DNA from: Trachythela sp. YZ-2020
Lineage: Eukaryota; Cnidaria; Anthozoa; Malacalcyonacea; Clavulariidae
Length of the DNA stretch: 64,000 bases
Direction: 5' to 3'
Assembly (NCBI GenBank): GCA_016169945.1
Contig: JADLSH010000155.1
Coordinates: forward strand, 2,611,501 to 2,675,500
Shown here: in pieces, positions 32,657-43,464 of the stretch
Numbering within the stretch: the stretch's first letter is position 1
How the letters are laid out: each line of letters opens with the position of its first letter
Made by a program: the position numbers and the translations under genes
Notes under the pieces: model-generated
What the model saw: only the letters and a program-made list of their open reading frames with translations
Databases searched by the model: none
What the model was told of the DNA's origin: nothing

Positions 32657-34526
32657 GTAAATCTGTTAATATAATTTCTTTCTGAAATGAATTAGGGAAA
32701 TTCCACTTGACATACGTTACATTCAAAGGAATTTAAAAAAATTATTATCTTATATCTTCTTGGCTATTTTGTATAACTGTTGACCTAACCTGTTTTTTTG
32801 GAATCACCAGTAATTATGAAGCCTTTCTAATGAAAGGGCTTTATTAACCATAATCAGCATCTGTTAGTTATAGTAAGCATGTTAATGTTTGTAACAGACG
32901 TTACATGAAATTGTCAAAGACTTTCTACCACATACTTTAAAATGCATTTTGTTTTCAAACCCTTAGAGATCAGATACCCTTTTTATGCGATGACATTGCA
33001 CATTACGTCAAATTATATATATTCAAACTAGTTGACTGGAAATCGCCATTCCAGGGGGTTTCAGTGGCCAAAGATGCTGTGACAGACGTTACGTGACAGA
33101 CGTTACAAAATCGACAACTGTATATAACAATATAGATACATTATGTGACATGGCTTAAATGGTTTCTTATGTAATGTAAGTAGATTTTTGGTCAGCATAT
33201 ATTTCGCATATATTTTTTTCAAATATATATTAATTATCAGTTCAGGAACATGTTCTGTTTAAAGGTATTGACTAAAACAAGGGAATTGGGTAAACCTTGG
33301 TAAAACCATGTCATTAGTGCGAATGAGACAGTTATTTATGTAAACATTTGTTTCATACTTAGCTTGAAACTGCAGCATTTGTTTCATACTTAAAACTACT
33401 AGTCCCTAAATTGGTAGGATGTTAAAATTTTCTAGAGAAGCACAACAGACTCCCTGCTGAGATGTAGGAAATTTACATATTCTTAAGGCTAAAGCGTGTT
33501 TACCTGAATTTTTTGGTCAAAAGCAATCGAAATAACATTAGGGACAGTGGTAGACACTGCGGGCGAAGGGGGCGGTCGAAGCTGATTCACTATGTAATAA
33601 AGCCTTTGAATGATAGCTGATTCACTATGTAACAAAGCTGTATCAATGATTTTACAACCACGAAAGGTTTGATAGGCTATAATTTAAGTAAATTTGCATG
33701 AAATTTAAGTAAAAAAGATTTTAAGAATTAAAATTTGCAGCAACAAAAGGATGGTTATCTGAGTTGGCAACCACCCATTACGGATGTACATTTTGTTACC
33801 CTACATGGAAAGTAGGGTAACAACTTTTGCATAATGTTTAACTTTTAATTGAGGCTCTATTCAAATTTTGACATTTTTAGTGTCATCATACACAAGCAGC
33901 CCAAGCACACATTGTTGCTATATTAATTTTTTTTTATTCATAAATATAATTTTTTATTATTGCTGTTTGTATGTTATGGTATATTATGTGTATGTGTTAT
34001 GACTGTTATGCTATGTGCCAGAAATGGTATGATGGAATTAAATATATATTTATTATTGATGGTTAGGGTACTTTATATTAGCAAATTATAGTAGACTTAA
34101 TAGTCGAATATATATTGTCAAAAAATTGCTAAAATATTGTGTCAAATGAAGAAATAAAGTTACTTACTTCTACTACAAGTTGCAATCGACTTTTCGGTGT
34201 TGACTTGGTGTGATTTTAAATCCACTTTGAGGGGAAAGTCACTCATAGTAAGTATAGTAAGTATATGGGGAAGGCAGGTCAATACAGCTCCAACGAACTC
34301 GCATTGGCTTCACAAATCCTTCTCGCGTCGCATAATAATGCATCGAATCGCCAAAAAAACAACAGATCCATAAAGCCCATTACATTTCCCATCACATTCA
34401 TCGTCTTCAGCAAACTCAAGGGATTTTTTGTCGGTGAAAATCCATAATTTGTTCGATTTTCTGACAATCTCAGGCGGCGTGGCTGTCGATACCCGGGGAT
34501 ATTCAGTTGAGAGCTCGCGAGTTCGA
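32657..34526. other. Non-coding, with a dispersed TGACAGACGTTACATG motif
   Basis: No exon was found. Variants of the 14-16-base motif GTGACAGACGTTAC occur at about 32892, 33079 and 33093 (adjacent pair) and continue at 35170, 35185 and 35358. AT-rich elsewhere. Confidence 0.5.
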
Positions 34527-34546
34527 ATTACACTCTCTATTGTTAT
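34527..34546. repeat. 20-bp inverted repeat, left copy
   Basis: ATTACACTCTCTATTGTTAT; its exact reverse complement is at 35088-35107. The pair brackets the LINE fragment. Confidence 0.9.
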
Positions 34547-34599
34547 TGGTTGATTCGAACGCGTTCACGCGACAACAATGTAATGAACCAATTTATTAT

Positions 34600-35087
34600 T
34601 CATCTTATTTAAAAACGGTAGCCCTTCAGATTAAACTGCTTTTCAAGGGGCCGTTAGGATATTTACAAATATGAAAAATCTATTATACATACTGACTATA
34701 TAAAAAAAGAAAGCCCATGCAGTGAACACTATATATAAAACTTAGAATGAATCACGTATATAACTAGAAATAGTATGTTATGTTAACCCTCCCAGACCCA
34801 AAAATTACTCCTTCGGATCAGAATCCGCCCCACAGGTGGTTGTCACACACTATTTCTCTCCAAATTGGTGAAATAGTTGTGGATTAAAGTTTTGAAGTTA
34901 CTTATGGAGAGCTCTTTGTAGTTGTTGGCAACATCATTTGGAAGATTGTTCCATGATGCAGCACCTCGATATGAAAACGATTTCTTCAAGAAGTCTGTTT
35001 TAGGTTTTTCCAAGTAAAGTTTACAGTCATTACTTCTTAACGGGTACATATCATTTTGGCAAATTTTAAAGATGTTAGTAATTTAAC
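34600..35087 (-). mobile_element. LINE fragment, 3' end of reverse transcriptase ORF
   Basis: On the minus strand 35049-34843 encodes YPLRSNDCKLYLEKPKTDFL, then KKSFSYRGAASWNNLP and a C-terminal FKTLIHNY, the standard C-terminal tail of CR1/L2-group LINE ORF2. The 3' untranslated end carries the complement of ACGGTAGCCCTTCAGA, shared with the fragment at 16.3 kb. The 5' part is missing. Confidence 0.85.
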
Positions 35088-35107
35088 ATAACAATAGAGA
35101 GTGTAAT
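35088..35107. repeat. 20-bp inverted repeat, right copy
   Basis: ATAACAATAGAGAGTGTAAT, exact reverse complement of 34527-34546. Confidence 0.9.
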
Positions 35108-35451
35108 GCCTGTGCATCATATAGCTTTTTTATCATAAAATATTATACAATTTCTGTACCACTCAGAGCGTGACAAACATTACATGTGACAGACGTTATA
35201 TCGATTATCGGTTAATTTGTTGTGCCTTGTGCAACGTTTTTGTGTTGTTGTTAGCTTTTCACACTTGTTAATACATAAAGTAGCAACATAAATTGTATTT
35301 CAATCATTTTGAGCACTAAGTGACCAAATACTTAGGTGTGAACTTTTACATTTTTTCATGACAGACATTACATGATTTTTACTAGTTGCATGTAGTTGAC
35401 TTAATTTATTATATAAGTTCAATAATATTTACTGATCAATAATAATAGGTA

Positions 35452-35629
35452 TATTGACCGAGCGTGAGGTCTGTACAGTGAAATATCGGACCGAGGTTTT
35501 TTAGTACGGACCAAGCGAGCGCAGCGAGCGCGGTCCGTACTAAATAACAGAGGTCCGATATTTCACTCTACAGACCGAACCGAACAAGCGAGGTCAATAA
35601 ACTGTTTATTATATGGCTCTTGAGATTCT
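35452..35629. mobile_element. Foldback MITE ending TTATTATATGGC
   Basis: Imperfect palindrome of about 150 bases: TATTGACCGAGCG at the left, CGAGGTCAATA at the right, with GAAATATCGGACC mirrored by GGTCCGATATTTC and TAGTACGGACC by GGTCCGTACTA. It is followed by GTTTATTATATGGC, which also occurs next to two related palindromes at 43.9 and 44.5 kb. Confidence 0.75.
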
Positions 35630-36210
35630 TAAATTAATTAAGGCATAAACAAGAATTTTTCGCCACCTTTCATGTTGAGACATGAAATGTCTTCCTCATT
35701 AGCTATTCTGTTACTTTTTTCGGACAACGACGGTTGTTTGTCAGTTTGGCACTTTGGCTTCCATAACGATGGGCATTTTTTTTTATTATTAATTGCAAAT
35801 TTTTAAAATTAAAAATTTTCCTTTGGCTGCTGATTGCCGTAGGCCACCGGTGGCCTACGATTCTGCAGGTTCATATCTTCGGTTCAGTGCATGCTATGTA
35901 GATGACGACAATACCACCGTTCGATTCAGCATTTTACGATCTCTTTAGAGAAGTAAATTGTGTTTGTTTACAACGCTACGCGGCCGATTTAGCCCCTTTC
36001 AAACACCTCCGTAGTTGTATTTGTTTACAAATTAACAATAATACAAACTAATTAAATATTCATTTCGCTTTCCTACCTTTGGTTTACACACTACAAACTC
36101 GTAAATACCACCAAGACGGGGATTTCCAATCCGTTTAGTTTGATACCATTTTTGTAATCATAGGACATAATCTAGCCCTTTTACGGGGCTATCTTTAAAA
36201 TAGGGAACGG

Positions 36211-37255
36211 GAATCGGGGAATCGGGGAATCGGGGAATCGGGAATCAATCGGGAATCAGGAATCGGGAATCGGGAATCGGGAATCGGGAATCGGGGAATC
36301 AGGAATCGGGGAATCGGGAATCGGGAATCAGGAATCAGGGAATCGGGGAATCAGAATCGGGGAATCGGGAATCGGGGAATCGGGAATCGGGAATCGGGAA
36401 TCGGGGAATCGGGAATCAGAATCGGGGAATCGGAATCGGGGAATCGGGGAATCGGGAATCAGAATCGGGAATCGGGGAATCGGGAATCGGGAATCGGGAA
36501 TCGGGGAATCGGGAATCAGGAATCGGGGAATCGGGGAATCGGGAATCAGGGAATCGGGAATCAGGAATCGGGGAATCGGGAATCGGGGAATCAGAATCGG
36601 GAATCGGGAATCGGGAATCGGGGAATCAGAATCGGGGAATCGGGAATCGGGAATCGGGAATCGGGGAATCGGGAATCGGGAATCGGGAATCGGGAATCGG
36701 GAATCGGGGAATCGGGAATCAGAATCGGGAATCGGGAATCGGGAATCGGGAATCAGGGAATCGGGGAATCGGGAATCGGGAATCGGGGAATCGGGGAATC
36801 GGGGAATCGGGAATCGGGAATCGGGAATCGGGAATCGGGGAATCGGGAATCGGGGAATCGGGAATCGGGGAATCGGGAATCGGGGAATCAGAATCGGGAA
36901 TCGGGAATCGGGAATCAGAATCGGGAATCGGGAATCGGGGAATCGGGGAATCGGGGAATCGGGAATCGGGAATCAGGGAATCGGGAATCAGGGAATCGGG
37001 GAATCGGGAATCGGGAATCGGGGAATCGGGAATCGGGAATCGGGGAATCGGGGAATCAGGGAATCGGGAATCGGGAATCGGGAATCGGGAATCGGGGAAT
37101 CAGAATCGGGAATCGGGGAATCGGGAATCGGGAATCGGGGAATCGGGAATCAGGGAATCGGGGAATCGGGAATCGGGGAATCGGGAATCGGGGAATCGGG
37201 GAATCGGGGAATCGGGAATCAGGAATCGGGAATCGGGAATCGGGAATCGGGAATC
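36211..37255 (+). repeat. GGGAATC/GGGGAATC minisatellite (left arm)
   Basis: About 140 units of 7 or 8 bases, with a minority of variant units reading CAGAATC or CAGGAATC. The plus strand carries runs of three or four G separated by AATC, so it can form many consecutive G-quadruplexes. The strand bias and loop length are telomere-like, though the unit is not TTAGGG. Confidence 0.95.
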
Positions 37256-39182
37256 GGGTCCGATTAATGAATGTAATTTGTCTTTAAATTTCTAGAACTT
37301 CAGCGAAAGAAAGATGCATGAAAAGTGCGTTGAAAGGAAATCCACGGGTTTTTATTTTATTAAATAAATTTTGTTAATTAGATGTAACTTATACACTACA
37401 ATTATAGACTGAATTCTTTGTAACTAGATAAACGTAACTTTCGTATAAGTGTACATGGCAGAACGGACTTGACAAATAGTTTTAGTATACATTTTCGTAT
37501 AAATACAAACAATTTCTTCTGTATAAAATATAGATAAATATAATACTATATGATATAATTATGTCAACAAAATATATAAAAAACTTATTGAATGTAGTTA
37601 TGTACAATTTTACTTCTAATATATACGTGTTGGGAGCCTGCTGATCGGTTTCAAGCAGGGCGCTTATATATATATATATATGTAAGCGCCCTGGTTTCAA
37701 GCATTACTTTTACGACAATTTTCTTAAACTTAGGAAATTTGGACCTTTTTATTAAGGATTTGTTAAGAAATAGAAAAATTTTAAGGAATTTTAAGGTTTG
37801 ATCCAACACTTGAAAATATTGAAAACGTTTAAAAATTCAGTCAACTTAGGTGCTACTTATCCAAAAATATTTTTCAGAAACGCAGGAAAACAGTCTAAAG
37901 CATTCAAAACTGCACAGATTTTCCACGAGAAGACTGAAGAGAACCATACATGTTTAAAGAAATTTTACTAAATCTAAGGAATTTTTACCGAGAAGCTAAG
38001 GAAGTGAGAGCCCTGCTCAGTGAACTCAAAGTAAACTGGAACGCTAACTCCTATGATCAAGTCCTATGATTCGTTGAAGCCAAGCTCTAGTTTTTCTGAG
38101 TTTTGAGTTGAAATCAGGGCTCTCACATCCTGTTGTTAGGAAATCCTTAGATTCAGGGTAAAAATTCCTTAGATTGACTAAAATTTCCTTAAAACCGTGA
38201 CCGAGCCTGGTTCCCAGGAATATGACGGATTTTACCTAAAGTCTTGAAGTTTTTATATCAAATATAACTTTTTAATAGCTTCAATTTCGTATACAGCCCA
38301 ATGTTCGGCGTTAAGTATTTCAACTCAAAACTCAGAAAAACTAGAGCTTGGCTTCAACGAATCATAGGACTTGATCATAGGAGTTAGCGTTCCAGTTTAC
38401 TTAGAGTTCACTGTCATCACTGAGCAGGGCTCTCACTTCCTTAGCTTCTCGGTAAAAATTCCTTAGATTTAGTAAAATTTCTTTAAACATGTATGGTTCT
38501 CTTCAGTCTTCTCGTGGAAAATATTTGCAGTTTTGAATGCTTTAGACTGTTTTCCTGCGTTTCTGAGAAATATTTTTGGATTAGTAGCACCTAAGTTGAC
38601 TGAATTTTTAAACGTTTTCAATATTTTCAAGTGTTGGATCAAACCTTAAAATTCGTTAAAATTTTTTTATTTCCTAACAAATCCTTAATAAAAAGGTCCA
38701 AATTTCCTAAGTTTAAGAAAATTGTCGTAAAAGTAATGCTTGAAACCAGGGCGCTTACATATATATATATATAAGCGCCCTGCTTGAAACCGATCAGCAG
38801 GCTCCCAACACGTATATATTAGAAGTAAAATTGTACATAACTACATTCAATAAGTTTTTTTATATATTTTGTTGACATAATTATATCATATAGTATTATA
38901 TTTATCTATATTTTATACAGAAGAAATTGTTTGTATTTATACGAAAATGTATACTAAAACTATTTGTCAAGTCCGTTCTGCCATGTACACTTATACGAAA
39001 GTTACGTTTATCTAGTTACAAAGAATTCAGTCTATAATTGTAGTGTATAAGTTACATCTAATTAACAAAATTTATTTAATAAAATAAAAACCCGTGGATT
39101 TCCTTTCAACGCACTTTTTCATGCATCTTTCTTTCGCTGAAGTTCTAGAAATTTAAAGACAAATTACATTCATTAATCGGAC

Positions 39183-39458
39183 CCGATTCCCCGATTCCCG
39201 GATTCCCCGATTCCCGGATTCCCGGATTCCCCGATTCCCGGATTCCCCGATTCCCCGATTCCCGGATTCCCCGATTCCCGGATTCCCCGATTCCCCGATT
39301 CCCCGATTCCCCGATTCCCCGATTCCCCGATTCCCCGATTCCCGATTCTGATTCCTGATTCCCGATTCCCCGATTCCCGATTCCCCGATTCCCCGATTCC
39401 CCGATTCCCCGATTCCCCGATTCCCCGATTCCCCGATTCCCCGATTCCCCGATTCCCG
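39183..39458 (-). repeat. GATTCCCC/GATTCCCG minisatellite (right arm)
   Basis: About 35 units, the complement of the left array and nearly four times shorter. It is mostly the 8-base form with less variation, so the two arrays have expanded independently or one was refreshed. Confidence 0.95.
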
Positions 39459-40112
39459 TTCCCTATTTTAAAGATAGCCCTTTTACGGCAATTCTCGTGA
39501 AAATGTATTATTTGTTCCGAAAGCCGGTTTTGTCGGCGCACGCTCGGACAACTTCGGAACCTAAATATCCGCGACTTTGCACCCTAGCGTATTGAAAGTA
39601 CCGGCAATCGATTCTTCGTGATGTCATTGGTTTATAGCAATCAACACTGACCTTATATGGCATTTCGTAATTTATTTCGCGTGCGGGAATCAAATGTCAA
39701 CGATCTCGGCATTTTGTATGCGACTTTCAAAAAATAAAATAAAATAGTTCTGATTCTTCAAATGCAATGAAACTTTCCAATAATATTCCTTTTTACATGA
39801 GCTACAATTTGTGTATTAACGCTTGCTCGAAAATAATAAATCTTGCTCTGGCAGTTCCGATTAATTTCAAAAATAATTGTAAAATGTTTAGATAATTTAT
39901 GAACATGTATGCAAATTAATTTGGATATGTAATATGAACCGGGACAAACTAAATATCATTTTAAAGAGGAAGTCATAAGCTATCGAATGACGCGTGTCCT
40001 GTTGCCAGAGAATAAACACGTCTGGAGATATTTACATTTGAAACAACTGATATAATAGACAAATTTAGCGATGTAATCAAAACTAGTCACGTGACTTGAA
40101 GTGGGTATAAAT

Positions 40113-40803
40113 CAGTGAACTCAATTTGTTAACCTGGAACGATAACTGGCGGGTGAAAAGTGAAGCCAAAATAACAGTGTCTACGCCATCAAACGTGATT
40201 GATTTCACAACGGCCAAAGTTCAAAATAAATTCACGAAAATAGAAAAAAAACTTGAATATCTGTTAAAACCTGCACGATAGCTTATCTTATCCCATATTT
40301 TTATGGCTTTCATAAACTTTTTTGCACAAACTAGCTTATACGCTGACAAAAAACAAAATATTTTCGCTGTTTCAACAAAAACACTGAGAAAACTTGCTTT
40401 AATTAACTTACTTCAGTGACAAAGATATGTTTTCCTCCTAGTTTTCCTTCTGTAATCTTTTTTAGCCAGTTACAAAGGGGAAACTACTTCGATTTGCAAA
40501 AAAACTGTTGTTTTTTTCAAAAAAATAATACAAAAATAGAGTTTACGTACGGACCGCGCAGTAAATAAGTTGTGGGAGACTGAAACTGACGTCCAGAACC
40601 GCGCAACAAAAATAGGGGACTGAAACTGACGTCCAGAACCGCGCAACAATGATGGCGTATAGGGGACTGAAACTGACGTACTATAACGAATTGATGGCGA
40701 CGACGATGGCGTTGTGGCCTGACGCCAGAGGTCAAGGCTTCACTTTTTTCCGTACGAAATGACTGAAGTTATCGTTCCAGATAGATATATATTGAGTTCA
40801 CTG
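40113..40803. mobile_element. hAT-type MITE, 691 bp, nested in the ISL2EU-like element
   Basis: Starts CAGTGAACTCAA and ends TTGAGTTCACTG. GTATAAAT flanks both sides exactly (40105-40112 and 40804-40811), an 8-base hAT duplication. Subterminal mirrored blocks include GGAACGATAACT and AGTTATCGTTCC, and GTGAAAAGTGAAGCC and GGCTTCACTTTT. About three 35-45-base tandem units containing GGGGACTGAAACTGACGTCC lie at 40567-40680. No transposase. Confidence 0.9.
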
Positions 40804-40827
40804 GTATAAATTAGTACAAAAAGCAAG

Positions 40828-41953
40828 ATGGCGGATGTGGCAGTAGCATGCAAAAACTGTTGTAAACGACATGTGAACTGTTGCTGTTGTTGGACAAACG
40901 TGGAAATCGGCTGGACAAAAACCTTTGAAGGTATTCCTGAATTTGTTCCTGCAACATGGGCTGGTTGGTTAACCACAGCGGGGGAAAAGCACGCTGGGGA
41001 CAAGAGCTGGAAATTTTTTAAAGAATTAAGGATATATTTTTAATATTTATGTTGGGAAGACGGGCGATAAGTTTGCTTTTAGAGCAAGATGTCACAGATC
41101 AATGAAAAAGAATGAGAAAGCGCATTATTTACACCTTTTACTTGATGAAAAAGACCGTAAAGCCTCTATATATCGTGCTCATTGTTCTTGCACTGGGGGC
41201 AGTGGTGGACACTGGAATCACTTATTTGCATTTATATTTCAAAATGACATAACATCAAAATTTAGATTGTATGACCAGTCTGATTCCATATCACCATTTG
41301 GATTATTAGAAATCAAATGTCCATTTACAAAAAGAAGCAGTAAAATAACTGAAGCGGCAAATGACAAGAGTTTTTATCTTGAACAAAGAAATGATAACTA
41401 TTGCTTGAAAGTGAATCATAACTGGCTATTATAGAATAGAATAGACTAGAATTTATTTTTCCATTTTTTTACATATATAATTTTACAAATATATATAATA
41501 CAATTATATGGAAGGAAGACTAACAAGCCCATCCGGGCTTTTCGAGTAGTCCACCCTAAAAAGTTAAACAAATAATAATAAAAGTGTAATAGTGGTGTCA
41601 GAGTCTGGATAAATTAATTAGTTACACGTTTACAAAAATTGTAAAGTATATATACAATTATGAAGGTACAATTAACAATTTATATCAGAGGAAAGAAGAT
41701 GCATTTTTAGGTTACGTTTAAATATGAATTTGCTGCAGCTATTTTTTATTATTCCCAGATTCAGGGACAGTTGGTATTGACCGGATTGAAATGGTGTGAC
41801 TTTGTTGTATTTTTATCTGAATCAAATGAAATGAATGTTGAGAGAATTTACTTTGATTCATGCTATTGGCAAGATGTACTTTTGCCAAAACTTTCTAGCT
41901 TTTATGTTGAACATGCTTTGCCATTTATTGCTTTGCATACACAGTCAAACTAG
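40828..41953 (+). pseudogene. YqaJ-type nuclease with SWIM zinc finger, transposon-encoded, broken
   Basis: Starts MADVAVACKNCCKRHVNC (ATG 40828). A frameshift near 41030 leads into YVGKTGDKFAFRARCHRS, then a SWIM-like finger CSCTGGSGGHWNH whose third ligand Cys is replaced by Trp. The YqaJ nuclease core follows: FGLLEIKCPF carries the conserved Glu-x-Lys, with LKVNHN next. A LINE tail interrupts at about 41431, and the frame resumes with YYSQIQGQLVLTGLKWCDFV (around 41750) to a stop at 41953. YqaJ proteins are lambda-exonuclease-like nucleases; in ISL2EU-type elements the role is not established. The frameshift, lost ligand and insertion make this copy inactive. Confidence 0.82.
41433..41750 (-). 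mobile_element. LINE 3' tail inserted in the YqaJ gene
   Basis: Minus-strand LINE end: GCCCGGATGGGCTTGTTAGT, then AT-rich 3' sequence, ending in a TCTAT-type simple repeat beside the coding break. TATTAT occurs on both sides of the insert, a probable short target duplication. Only the 3' untranslated end and a few codons of ORF2 appear to be present. Confidence 0.65.
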
Positions 41954-42178
41954 AATATTTATGAAAAACATTAAAGTGTTTATGAAATATATGGTAATTC
42001 ACATCAACATGTTTTAATTTCGAATAATATGCTGTGTAATTATTCACTATTTACAGCAGGATAATTTATTATATATAATTACATTAAATATTTTAATAAA
42101 TTATATTTAAGATATTGAAATTTATTTATAAAGTTATTGCAAGTATATGTGAATCACACATTGTTCATATCTTAGTGT

Positions 42179-43464
42179 TTAAAGTATTGGATTATGGAAG
42201 TTTGACAGTAAACATGCCACAGTCCAGATTTGATTAATGCTTCCAAACATGGTAACTGGCACAGGTGAATGAAAAATCCTGTTTCTTCTGATTTTGCATA
42301 TAGCTCTTTCCATATGGATTCTATGTTGTGCTATTGTTTGAGTTGCTATCACATCATCTTCATTGAAACCAATTTTGTCCTTAAGAAATACAATGGTGGA
42401 ATATTTAACTTAAGGCCCATTCTATCAAGTTCATCATGAATATCCAAGCCTTTATCGGCCATTATGGCATCACCCTTTAAGATCTCTCCAACCAACATTT
42501 TTTTCTCTAGCAAATTTAAGAATCCACATCGCTTGACAAGTTCTTTATCACTAATTGATCCCTCATACAATTGTGAAACAAACAATATACCTCCTTTAGG
42601 ATCCACTCCAATTAGAGATTTGAAAGTTGTGTGATACTATAGGTGCTGTACGTTTCACTGTGTTTCTGAAGAGCACTTGGTACTTGAACTTTAAGTTCTG
42701 TTGCATCAATGATGATAAGATTGATGGAATATTTCTCCTTGAAATCAACAGGAGAATTATTAAGGATTATATCCCTGTGTGGCCAAACTTTCAAACTACC
42801 CAAGGTAAGGTAAAGATAGTTTATCCAAGTTAAAATTATATTTGTGACACTCCCCTCAGAAATATTAAATCTTTCTCCAAGGTCAGTGTTTGATAATGCC
42901 ATTCTCAATTTCATCAAAGTAAGCAAGAACTTATCTTCAACATGGAGTTTATGCAAGGTCAATCTTGTTTTGGATGAACCAACAACAGAATCTAGGCCAT
43001 TCTCTTTTTCATCATCCTCAAGTTCTGTGTCATTGTCTGACTTATTAAACAACTCTTCTGTGTCAATATAACTTTTCCGTGCTTGCTTTGTATTCCAATA
43101 TACAAGACGTGTTCTATCAAGACCAGGCAGGACAAACGAAAGGGCAACCAGTAAAATGACGGAATAATTTTTCTTCCTTCTTTGGATTGTCGGTACACTT
43201 GCTTTTTAGATGATTTAAAGAAAACTGATGTTCACATGGTCTTTCTTGTGCACAAAGATTACCATACATGGTTTGTGTTGGCTGTGAAGCAGAGGACCGC
43301 GAGTTACTAGTCTCGTCATCATCTTGCATTAAAACATCGTCGGGTTTTTTTGACACTGCATCTTTCCTCCCTATATTGCTATATATTCTTTCCAGCGGTC
43401 TACGCGGTTTTTCTGATTTTTCTGGTGACCATTTAAAAATAGAAGGAACTACATTCATCTTCAA
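42179..43464 (-). pseudogene. ISL2EU/Harbinger-type DDE transposase, frameshifted
   Basis: Minus-strand fragments cover a protein of about 425 residues. The N-terminal part (43464-43117) has a Cys/His cluster CEHQFSLNHLKSKC, then KLFRHFTG, the usual lead-in to the HTH_Tnp_4 domain. 43052-42612 holds the helix-turn-helix (LGERFNISEGSVTNIILTW) and the first catalytic Asp in IIDATE. 42606-42349 holds GSISDKELVKRCGF and the second Asp in MADKG. A last frame (42348-42179) holds HRIHMERAICKIRR with the catalytic Glu and ends NFHNPIL, stop. Three frameshifts (near 43135, 42609 and 42375) inactivate it, but all three DDE residues are still visible, so it is a fairly young relic. Confidence 0.85.

Larger units (their letters stand above)
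36189..39479. mobile_element. 3.3-kb MULE/FB-like foldback element with tandem-repeat arms
   Basis: Ends GGCTATCTTTAAAATAGGGA and its complement. TTTTACGG flanks both sides (36181-36188 and 39481-39488), an 8-base duplication that extends to 9 with one mismatch, and copy 1 of the host unit has it once. Each arm has three layers: a unique terminus of about 22 bases, a GGGAATC/GGGGAATC array (1,045 bases left, 276 right), and about 860 bases of unique sequence that is mirrored (37256-38113 against 38318-39182). The spacer is about 204 bases. Each arm also holds a nested hairpin, CAGGGCGCTTATATAT..GTAAGCGCCCTG. No transposase is present, so it moves in trans if at all. Drosophila FB elements (MULE-related) have the same plan. 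Confidence 0.9.
35866..40050 (+). repeat. 0.9-kb dispersed unit, copy 2 (split by the FB-like element)
   Basis: Same unit as copy 1 at 26032-28017. It is continuous from CAGGTTCATATCTTCGGTTC to TCTAGCCC, then interrupted by the 3.3-kb foldback element at 36189-39479, then resumes at CTTTTACGGCAATTCTCGTG and runs to GAAACAACTGAT at about 40050, where the ISL2EU-like element starts. It provides the empty site for the RecQ-carrying element, and copy 1 provides the empty site for the foldback. Confidence 0.9.

Noticed and set aside
36211..37255. CRISPR-like or telomere array
   Set aside because: Units are contiguous 7-8-mers without spacers, so not CRISPR. The unit is not TTAGGG and lies inside a proven transposon insertion, so it is not a chromosome end.
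39173..39541. Protein rich in GIGESGNR repeats
   Set aside because: It is simply the translation of the right GATTCCCC array; no start context or flanking coding signal.
40517..40735. 72-codon minus-strand frame
   Set aside because: Translation of the internal tandem repeats of the hAT MITE.
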